DNA of 64,000 nucleotides. It comes from a virus. The position numbers were made by a program, and so were the translations under genes. The DNA lies in the IMG/VR virus record IMGVR_UViG_3300050821_003843, positions 1 through 64,000 of that record. One strand, 5' to 3'. This document shows, piece after piece, positions 58,223 to 64,000 of the stretch (position 1 is the first letter of the stretch; each line of letters starts with the position of its first letter). The notes below the pieces were generated by a model, which worked only from the letters and a program-made list of their open reading frames with translations, was not told where the DNA came from and made no database searches.

Positions 58223-58717
58223 ATGAAGGGTGCTGAAATCCTTATCAATGGGAATCAACCTAATGGGCGATTTCTTGAAGGTACTGTGAGTGGTACGCCT
58301 GCGCCGGGTACGTGTATGGAGGTTCTGCCAGCCACGGAACCCGTCAATGGTCGATTTACTTATCGCGCGTGTACGTCTGGTAGTAACGGTGATTCACGAC
58401 CGACAACGGTGCTACTCGAAGACGCACTACAAGGCGTGACCCCGGATATCAATGGTGCAAATACCTACGTTAATGGAGCACGGTGCTTCCTCTATGTCCC
58501 TGTACCGGGGGATGAACTGAACATGCTGGTGGAAAACATTAGTGGTACTGGAGACAGTCACGCGATTGGTGACTTACTCATGATTGACCGTGCTACAGCC
58601 GGTAATCATGGAAAGTTGCTGGTCCAAGACTCGGCCGGTCATAGTGCCCCATTTACATGTATGGAAACGAGTACGGGACTGACTGTTGATACTTTGCTGG
58701 CTTGTCGATTCGGCTGA
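58223..58717 (+). CDS. Putative head decoration protein
   Basis: 164 residues behind TAGGAGATAACG. Beta-rich, small, placed between scaffold and capsid genes; GTPAPGTCMEVLPATEPVNG and ARCFLYVPVPGDELNMLVEN resemble decoration or fibre-like beta-sandwich proteins. It would bind and strengthen the capsid. Identity rests mainly on position. Confidence 0.6.
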   Translation: MKGAEILINGNQPNGRFLEGTVSGTPAPGTCMEVLPATEPVNGRFTYRACTSGSNGDSRPTTVLLEDALQGVTPDINGANTYVNGARCFLYVPVPGDELNMLVENISGTGDSHAIGDLLMIDRATAGNHGKLLVQDSAGHSAPFTCMETSTGLTVDTLLACRFG

Positions 58718-58769
58718 TTCCTTTGCGGGTTGACCGCAGTAAATTTCTCAATCCCTTAGGAGGTGTATT

Positions 58770-60005
58770 ATTCTAACCCAAGACTTTATTTTGAATGGGG
58801 AAACTCATGGTGAGTTTGCCGAACTGTTGCCAGGACTGCGATTTGACGTGGGTATGATGAAGCCCTTTTTCGACTCACGCAATCAACGGTGTGTAGTTGT
58901 GAATAGTGGTCGTAAGGTGTATTCTGAAACTTTGAAAGAATACGTCCCGATCTACGAAAAGAAACTCATCAAGGATCTAGTTGCGAATGGCATCGAATCA
59001 CCAGTCTTCAACGATACTACCTTGCGTAAGCAGGAATGGATTGAGTTGGATAAGGTGATTCTCCGTGCTGCACGATATCGGTTGCGAGCATGGGCAGACC
59101 TTGCGGCGCAATCGTCATTCGGCGGATTCGACGGTATGTCGAAAATGGTTCTCGAACACGAAACCATGTCAGATCCCGGTGAAGCAGTTCAGGATATGGA
59201 TGGCTTGGCGGATGGTCGTGCGGATACACCACGTTACCAACTGCAAGGCTTGCCACTACCAATTACCCATGCAGACTTTTGGTATTCCAAACGTCGCCTG
59301 ATGTTGTCACGCAACACGGGTACGCCATTGGACACCACGATGGGTGAGTCTGCTAGTCGTCGTGTAGCAGAAATGATTGAACGTAGCCTCATTGGTAACT
59401 CCACGGGGATTACCTATGGTGGAGCTAACAATCCAAGTTATGGTCGTACATCCACGGTGTATGGTTATACGAACTTCCCCGCTCGATTGACGTACTCAGC
59501 AGCCCATGCGCCAACAGAAGGTTCATGGACTCCTGCGACGCTATTGGCTGACGTATTGGCCGTGAAGCAGTTGTTGATTAACAACAAATTCTATGGTCCA
59601 TACATGATGTACACGTCAACGGATTGGGACAAGTATCTCGACAACGATTACTACGTCAGCATCACGTCGGGGGCAGTGGCACCAACCAAAACCTTGCGTG
59701 AGCGATTACGTGAGATTGATGGGATTCAAGACGTACGTCGTTTGGATCTGTTCTTCGCCAGTGCTCCAACGGCTGGTGGTCCAGGATATGCGAACTTGGG
59801 TTTGACCCTCAATCCATTCACGTTCATTCTGGTACAGATGACACCAGATGTTGCCCGTGCGGTGAATGGTATGGATATCAGTACCATTCAATGGGAATCT
59901 CACGGTGGATTGAGATTGAACTTCAAGGTTCTGGCAATTCAGGTTCCACAACTCCGTGCTGACTATTACAACAACTGTGGGATCGCCCAAGCCACGGTAA
60001 CTTGA
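58770..60005 (+). CDS. Major capsid protein, probable AUU start
   Basis: 411 residues from ATT 58770. AGGAGG (58758-58763) lies 6 bases before it. The alternative TTG 58791 is 27 bases from the Shine-Dalgarno, too far. Sequence features fit a HK97-fold capsid protein: IYEKKLIKDLVANGIESPVF, then a long GLADGRADTPRYQLQGLPL region, and the C-terminal WESHGGLRLNFKVLAIQVPQ with its VLAIQ strand. The most abundant virion protein having an AUU start is remarkable. Confidence 0.78.
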   Translation: MLTQDFILNGETHGEFAELLPGLRFDVGMMKPFFDSRNQRCVVVNSGRKVYSETLKEYVPIYEKKLIKDLVANGIESPVFNDTTLRKQEWIELDKVILRAARYRLRAWADLAAQSSFGGFDGMSKMVLEHETMSDPGEAVQDMDGLADGRADTPRYQLQGLPLPITHADFWYSKRRLMLSRNTGTPLDTTMGESASRRVAEMIERSLIGNSTGITYGGANNPSYGRTSTVYGYTNFPARLTYSAAHAPTEGSWTPATLLADVLAVKQLLINNKFYGPYMMYTSTDWDKYLDNDYYVSITSGAVAPTKTLRERLREIDGIQDVRRLDLFFASAPTAGGPGYANLGLTLNPFTFILVQMTPDVARAVNGMDISTIQWESHGGLRLNFKVLAIQVPQLRADYYNNCGIAQATVT

Positions 60006-60056
60006 TCGAGTGTGCTTCTATGAAAGAAGACATATGTGGATGACTAGGAGAATGTA

Positions 60057-60257
60057 ATGAAAGAAAAGAAACTGAAAACAGACGCCAATGTAGTTGTAAG
60101 GAAGTTCAAATGTCTTGCAACTCACACGGAAATCAAGACTGATGAAGACGGGGATGAGACTCAAATCGACTATAAGATCGGTGATATCATCGAATCTCCA
60201 GTCGATTTGGTTAAACAATTCCCCGGCAAGTTTGAGTTGGTAGAGGATAAGAAGTGA
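60057..60257 (+). CDS. Small protein, paralogue of the 60553 protein start
   Basis: 66 residues behind AGGAGAATGTA. VVRKFKCLATHTEIK and GDIIESPVDLVKQFPGKFEL align with residues 15-65 of the protein at 60553-61047. Such short proteins between capsid and connector genes may be head accessory factors. No named family. Confidence 0.55.
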   Translation: MKEKKLKTDANVVVRKFKCLATHTEIKTDEDGDETQIDYKIGDIIESPVDLVKQFPGKFELVEDKK

Positions 60258-60433
60258 TGTCCAAACTCGTTTCCATCATGACGTTGTTCTGTGTCTTACT
60301 TGTGATGGTCCAAGCCGTTCAGGCACGTCATCATAAGCACAAACACCGTACCAGCGTGTACGTGACAACCGTTGCCCCTGTCGTGACGACACACACGACA
60401 ACCACTTCGATTCGTACGATGCGAATTCGATAG
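60257..60433 (+). CDS. Small secreted His/Thr-rich peptide
   Basis: 58 codons. MSKLVSIMTLFCVLLVMVQA is a signal peptide with VQA as cleavage site; the mature part is ARHHKHKHRTSVYVTTVAPV and a Thr-rich end. Overlaps the previous stop (ATGA). A secreted small peptide in the head operon is an odd insertion, likely an accessory gene. Confidence 0.55.
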   Translation: MSKLVSIMTLFCVLLVMVQAVQARHHKHKHRTSVYVTTVAPVVTTHTTTTSIRTMRIR

Positions 60434-60451
60434 CTTGCCGTCCCAGCGCAG

Positions 60452-60516
60452 CCACTGACCTTTAAGCAAGGGCTTTGTGTCAACTTTCACCTAAGCTTAG
60501 GGGTCAGTGGTTTTCT
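60452..60516 (+). terminator. Terminator after the capsid genes
   Basis: CCACTGACC (60452-60460) pairs with GGTCAGTGG (60502-60510) perfectly, with inner TAAGC/GCTTA, followed by TTTTCT. It should end or weaken the capsid transcript before the connector genes. Confidence 0.75.
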
Positions 60517-60552
60517 AACAATGAAATGTGACAAATACACTAAGGATTCAAA

Positions 60553-61047
60553 ATGACAGCTACTATGCAACGTCCTATTCCTCACAATGTCGAAGGTCGT
60601 CCCCTCTACAAGTTCCGCTGTAACATTGGTCAATGTGTGGCCGTGAACAAACTGGGTGAAGCAATGATGTACGATCAAGGCCAACGAATTGAAACCCCTA
60701 CGCATCTCACTAAGAGATTCGGTCAGGAAAAATTTACTCGCCTGAGTGATAGTGATCCAGTTGATGAGGGTCGATTGTTCGTGGCAGAAATGGACGCTAA
60801 AGCCCTTGAAGATCTGAACAAGGATGATACAAACGAGTATCGTCATCACACGCCAGAAGCCCCACCATCTCCATTCGATGAGGATCGGGAATCGGGTATC
60901 GCGGCAACTTATAAGAGTATGTCGATTGATGACCTGACGAAGATTGCTCGTGATGAGGAGATTCCTTTGGGTACTGCCAAAACCAAGAAGGACATCATCA
61001 ACAAGATCATGGATCATAACAACTTGGCAGCGCCACAAAACCAATAA
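60553..61047 (+). CDS. Head accessory protein with SAP/HeH-like end
   Basis: 164 residues. The start PLYKFRCNIGQCVAVNKLGE matches the small protein at 60057. The last ~50 residues (YKSMSIDDLTKIARDEEIPL, KTKKDIINKIMDH) have the SAP/HeH helix-extension-helix pattern, a DNA-binding unit often seen in phage head-tail proteins. Confidence 0.6.
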   Translation: MTATMQRPIPHNVEGRPLYKFRCNIGQCVAVNKLGEAMMYDQGQRIETPTHLTKRFGQEKFTRLSDSDPVDEGRLFVAEMDAKALEDLNKDDTNEYRHHTPEAPPSPFDEDRESGIAATYKSMSIDDLTKIARDEEIPLGTAKTKKDIINKIMDHNNLAAPQNQ

Positions 61048-61085
61048 TTTGGTTATTCGCTCCGCAAAACCAGTGAGGTTCGTTG

Positions 61086-61478
61086 ATGTCACGTACCAGT
61101 CCCACAGCAGTACAGAACATCCTTGGCACAGAATACGACGTGACGAATCGTCCATCACTCAATGGATTCATCGACACGGCCTCAGCAGACGTAGATGACG
61201 TATTGGCTAATGATGTTCAAGGATTGATGACACCCAATAGGCTGGAACTTATTGAACGTTGGCTGGCGGCACACTACTACCAGATTAGTGACCCCGGATA
61301 TAAGTCAAGGACGACAGCGGGGGCAAGTGGTTCGTTCAATGGGGAAACCACAATGGTATTTATGTCAACTCGGTACGGTCAACAGGCATGCGCAATAGAT
61401 TCTACTGGTTGGCTGGCGAAACGAAGTGATGAAGTCACTAAGGGTTCACGTCGAATGGTCCAGTTCTTTGTAGGATAA
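61086..61478 (+). CDS. Head-tail connector protein
   Basis: 130 residues from ATG 61086. PSLNGFIDTASADVDDVLAN and LELIERWLAAHYYQISDPGY is the connector (gp6/gp15-like) signature: an N-terminal helix, then the WLAAHYY helix; later GSFNGETTMVFMSTRYGQQA. It plugs the portal in the neck. Confidence 0.72.
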   Translation: MSRTSPTAVQNILGTEYDVTNRPSLNGFIDTASADVDDVLANDVQGLMTPNRLELIERWLAAHYYQISDPGYKSRTTAGASGSFNGETTMVFMSTRYGQQACAIDSTGWLAKRSDEVTKGSRRMVQFFVG

Positions 61479-61483
61479 CAATT

Positions 61484-61834
61484 ATGAATCGTCGATCATT
61501 TGTTGGTTTGTGTGTGTCTGCTATTGCTATGCTTCCATTGACTGGCTTAGCAAGTACTCCGGATAAGATGAAATTAACAATCCATCACGAACCAGAACAT
61601 GGATGGACTAGAGTTACTGGTTCTTTTGAAGCCAAAAAGAAATTCCATCATGTCTGGCAAACCAAACTTTGGCCAGAATGGCAACAGCATATGCGTCCAA
61701 TGGAAGAACGAACTTCTTTTCTATGGAACATGATGGAAGGCTATGATGCTTTGTTTTCAACGCGATCAAAAGAGTGTGCTAGTGCTCTTGAGTTTGCGAT
61801 TAAAAATTGTGGTTGTGTAATCACAGTTATCTAA
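61484..61834 (+). CDS. Exported protein with Tat-type signal (moron)
   Basis: 116 residues. MNRRSFVGLCVSAIAMLPLT followed by GLAS is a twin-arginine signal (RRSFVG) with hydrophobic core and cleavage site. The mature part is small (HHEPEHGWTRVTGSFEAKKK) with no family. It is placed between connector genes, where no exported protein is expected. Likely an accessory gene acting in the periplasm of the host. Confidence 0.6.
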   Translation: MNRRSFVGLCVSAIAMLPLTGLASTPDKMKLTIHHEPEHGWTRVTGSFEAKKKFHHVWQTKLWPEWQQHMRPMEERTSFLWNMMEGYDALFSTRSKECASALEFAIKNCGCVITVI

Positions 61835-61844
61835 TGGATAAACT

Positions 61845-62210
61845 ATGCCACCCTTAGAAACTTGTGACTTGAGACAGACTGCCGTGTTATGGAATGTAAC
61901 GGGGCAGGATCGACATGGGAAACCAACAGTTTCCAATCCTATTCAAATTCGAGTCAGGTGGGTGTTAAATGACAGTCAAGTTGTTGATCCATTTGGGAAC
62001 ACTGTGGCATCTAGTGGAACTGTCATCACTGACCGTCCCATTGATAACATGGCTCTTATGTGGTTAGGTAAGTTAGTCGATTTACCATCACCTCCAACGG
62101 ATATCCATCAGGTGATTAAGGTGAACACCACACCAGACATCAAGAATCGGAATACTCGATTCGACTACATTCTGATGCGATATGCACAAGCCCTACCAAC
62201 GACGGGTTAA
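61845..62210 (+). CDS. Head closure (neck) protein
   Basis: 121 residues. TAVLWNVTGQDRHGKPTVSN, IQIRVRWVLN and TSDVHQ-like PTDIHQVIKVNTTPDIKNR fit Hc1-type head-closure proteins with a small beta-barrel. It follows the connector gene as in other siphoviruses and myoviruses. Confidence 0.62.
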   Translation: MPPLETCDLRQTAVLWNVTGQDRHGKPTVSNPIQIRVRWVLNDSQVVDPFGNTVASSGTVITDRPIDNMALMWLGKLVDLPSPPTDIHQVIKVNTTPDIKNRNTRFDYILMRYAQALPTTG

Positions 62211-62213
62211 ATC

Positions 62214-62657
62214 ATGGAAGTCAAACTTGATCTACTGGGTAGTGACAGTCTCAAAAAGAAGTTGTTAGCGATTGCGCAAAAGTATGGTCAACCCGATCAA
62301 GTCAGCGTGACAGTTGGGTTTACTCAACGCTATGCAATCTACGTACACGAGGTACAAGCGAAACACGTAGTCGGTCAATGGAAGTACCTTGAAACACCCG
62401 CTAGAGGGATGACTCGACAAACTTGCCGCACGATTGAAACAGCATTACGTAGAGGAGCTCCTATGCTCCAAGCCCTGATGCTGGCAGGACTGGGGATTCA
62501 ACGTGCTGCACAGATACTGACGCCAGTCGATACAAGTGCACTAAAAGCAAGCGCCTTTACCTGCCCGACACAAGATGTAGAGTCAGTCAGTCAAGCGGCT
62601 TTTCAAACATCAGAACAGATTCGACTCGCCCAACAGAGTACAAAACCTAATCCATAG
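62214..62657 (+). CDS. Neck/tail completion protein (HK97 gp10-like)
   Basis: 147 residues. VGFTQRYAIYVHEV, WKYLETPARG and GLGIQRAAQILTPVDTSALK match the gp10-like neck family: the pattern YAxYVHE...W-KYLE-PA, then PVDTGALKxS. It joins tail to head. Confidence 0.7.
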   Translation: MEVKLDLLGSDSLKKKLLAIAQKYGQPDQVSVTVGFTQRYAIYVHEVQAKHVVGQWKYLETPARGMTRQTCRTIETALRRGAPMLQALMLAGLGIQRAAQILTPVDTSALKASAFTCPTQDVESVSQAAFQTSEQIRLAQQSTKPNP

Positions 62658-62667
62658 AAAGTGACAA

Positions 62668-63081
62668 ATGGCCGGAGTTATTAACGGACAAGCAACCGCG
62701 ATTGCGAATAGACTGAGTAGTGAGGATAACACCAAGTTCCCTATTGCTCTCATCATTCCAATCGCATCACTCTTACTCCAGTTCTTGGGTGATTGTTGGA
62801 AAAATGCTCCTCCAGCGGGTGTACCGGGCAGTATCAACCCGAGTGATTACATTCGAGATCACTACGATCCAGCAACCGATACCTTCGAGGATGTGATTGT
62901 CGGGCAAGTGAGAGGACAGACACGTCGTTCTATCAGAATCAATGCTCGCACAAATGGTTCACCACGATTGAACACATTCACGCAAGACGAAATCAATCAA
63001 CTCAGTGTTGAAGCATTGAAACAAGTGATGAATACTCCACAAGTCTCTGCCAGTTGTTTGGCAGAAATTGATAACCACTAA
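62668..63081 (+). CDS. Protein of unknown function, neck/tail region
   Basis: 137 residues; ATG 62668 behind ATAGAAAGTGACAA. A hydrophobic segment at about 27-43 (ALIIPIASLLLQFLGDCW) may be a membrane helix. Acidic, hydrophilic C-terminus. No family recognised. Confidence 0.5.
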   Translation: MAGVINGQATAIANRLSSEDNTKFPIALIIPIASLLLQFLGDCWKNAPPAGVPGSINPSDYIRDHYDPATDTFEDVIVGQVRGQTRRSIRINARTNGSPRLNTFTQDEINQLSVEALKQVMNTPQVSASCLAEIDNH

Positions 63082-63100
63082 TTAAGAAAGTGACACAAAC

Positions 63101-63418
63101 ATGGATCATCCAACCGTTACAGTTCAGTCAGGGACACCAGAAGCCCCCACAACACAAACGTTTGTCATCAGTCCAGCCAACATTGCCTTGATTCTACAAC
63201 AATTGATTAGTGCAGAACCTAAGATCGTAGCGATCATGTCAGAACTCGGTCCATTCGCTGCTGTACTACCTGCACCGTTCAATATTCTGAGTAATCCACT
63301 AATTCAGGAAGCCGCTAGTGCCCTCCCTACACTACTGCCTCTATTACAGAACTTGGAAAATATTCTCAATCAAATGGCTCCTCCAGTACCCGTCACACCA
63401 CCCCCAGTAGCGACTTGA
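63101..63418 (+). CDS. Protein of unknown function
   Basis: 105 residues; ATG behind AAGAAAGTGACACAAAC. Ala/Pro/Leu-rich (FGPFAAVLPAPFNILSNPLI-type) with weak membrane character and a Pro-rich end (PPVPVTPPPVAT). Confidence 0.48.
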   Translation: MDHPTVTVQSGTPEAPTTQTFVISPANIALILQQLISAEPKIVAIMSELGPFAAVLPAPFNILSNPLIQEAASALPTLLPLLQNLENILNQMAPPVPVTPPPVAT

Positions 63419-63456
63419 TTGAGTATCTCGTTATTCAGAAAAAGAAAGTTGACAAA

Positions 63457-64000
63457 ATGATTGAAACGACACCCGCCATCCAAACAACTCCGACCCCATT
63501 ACCAACGTGGGTACAAGGACTAATTGGTGTATTGATTGCCATTACGGGGGTTTTAGCAGGCCCACATGTACTGCCTAACCTCCAACCTACGCCAAAACCC
63601 CCCATAATCACGCCTAACGTCACGCCAGTACCAAAACCGAACAATACCCCAACCCCTACACCAATGCCCGCAAAAGCGATTGTAGCGACTGTAAACGGTA
63701 CAGTTGTACACGGTTTAGTCGAAGCGGGACAACTTGTCGTGGTGAAGGGTGAAGGCGGTCTGAAAGTCGCTGCAACGTCTTATCCACCAAGTAGTGCCAG
63801 TATCCATAAGTTTTCAGTAGAGGAATTAGCTTGTGTCCTTAAACCCGGTGCAACGCTCCAGGTGGTCGGTTATGAGAACGACTCTGATCCGATCACGATG
63901 TCAATTGCAGCGAATCAGGCACCACAACCTCCACCAGTTAATCCACAACCTAATCCTCAACCACAACCAACCCCTCCAACACCAGTCGATCCAAGTCCTA
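63457..64000 (+). CDS. Pro-rich membrane-anchored protein, 3' end outside window
   Basis: The frame opened at ATG 63457, behind AAGAAAGTTGACAAA, stays open to the window end (181 codons). One membrane helix lies at about 19-37 (VQGLIGVLIAITGVLAGPHV), then Pro-rich spacers (PTPKPPIITPNVTPVPKPNN), a small globular part (KAIVATVNGTVVHGLVEAGQ), and a second Pro-rich stretch (QPPPVNPQPNPQPQPTPPTP). Function unknown; a surface or lysis-related protein is possible. Confidence 0.6.
   Translation, partial: MIETTPAIQTTPTPLPTWVQGLIGVLIAITGVLAGPHVLPNLQPTPKPPIITPNVTPVPKPNNTPTPTPMPAKAIVATVNGTVVHGLVEAGQLVVVKGEGGLKVAATSYPPSSASIHKFSVEELACVLKPGATLQVVGYENDSDPITMSIAANQAPQPPPVNPQPNPQPQPTPPTPVDPSP

Noticed and set aside
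1-64000. CRISPR array or insertion sequence
   Set aside because: No regularly spaced repeats of 20-40 bases and no transposase motif were found.
1-64000. Prophage with integrase and attachment site
   Set aside because: No integrase or recombinase gene of the tyrosine or serine type is visible; a temperate lifestyle cannot be supported from this window.

Overview
The window is part of the genome of a tailed double-stranded DNA bacteriophage (Caudoviricetes). It holds a complete phage parts list: tape measure, tail proteins, primase-helicase, family A DNA polymerase, RuvC-like resolvase, both terminase subunits, portal, MuF-type head protein, prohead protease with nested scaffold, decoration-like protein, major capsid protein and neck proteins. 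No integrase, rRNA or ribosomal protein gene is visible. Tail genes sit at the left edge and neck/tail genes run off the right edge, so the window looks like most of a genome cut within the tail module. The host cannot be named from the sequence.

Layout. 1-7.1 kb: tape measure (partial) and a tail-protein cluster with Thr-Gly-rich linkers. 6.0-11.3 kb: a decoration module with three glycosyltransferase-like proteins, a radical SAM enzyme and a double methyltransferase; a reverse-strand lipoprotein gene is inserted in it. 11.4-16.5 kb: a reverse-strand block of small regulatory or host-takeover genes, each group preceded by a sigma70-like promoter; two of these promoters share a palindrome in the spacer. 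16.9-25.6 kb: forward early genes for DNA metabolism (Vsr/DUF559-like nuclease, RuvC-like resolvase, family 4 uracil-DNA glycosylase, PD-(D/E)XK nuclease, RecA/Sak4-like ATPase, CsrA, SSB-like protein). 25.58-27.22 kb: a cluster of structured non-coding RNAs, including three tRNA-like elements with enlarged anticodon arms, around a glycosyltransferase gene. 27.2-41.9 kb: DNA polymerase, a thymine hypermodification cluster, nucleotide metabolism (dUMP hydroxymethylase-like, deoxyribonucleotidase, MazG-like) and primase-helicase. 42-49 kb: small genes and terminase. 49-64 kb: head and neck genes, with small exported-protein genes inserted.

How it fits together. A dUMP hydroxymethylase-like protein, a MazG-like pyrophosphohydrolase and a 5'(3')-nucleotidase probably replace thymidine with 5-hydroxymethyl-dU in the nucleotide pool. 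After replication, a P-loop 5-hmdU DNA kinase and two thymine pyrophosphorylase-family proteins would activate the base and attach an amino compound, which an FAD oxidoreductase, an amidoligase and a GNAT acetyltransferase would tailor. The virion then carries hypermodified DNA.

Striking points: three central genes (RuvC-like, DNA polymerase, major capsid) appear to start at AUU or AUC behind correctly placed Shine-Dalgarno sequences; a GAAAGTGACA-like motif precedes at least ten start codons; the MuF head protein ends in a zinc-metallopeptidase-like domain; and the RNA cluster contains tRNA-like structures with a second T-arm-like hairpin inside the anticodon arm.
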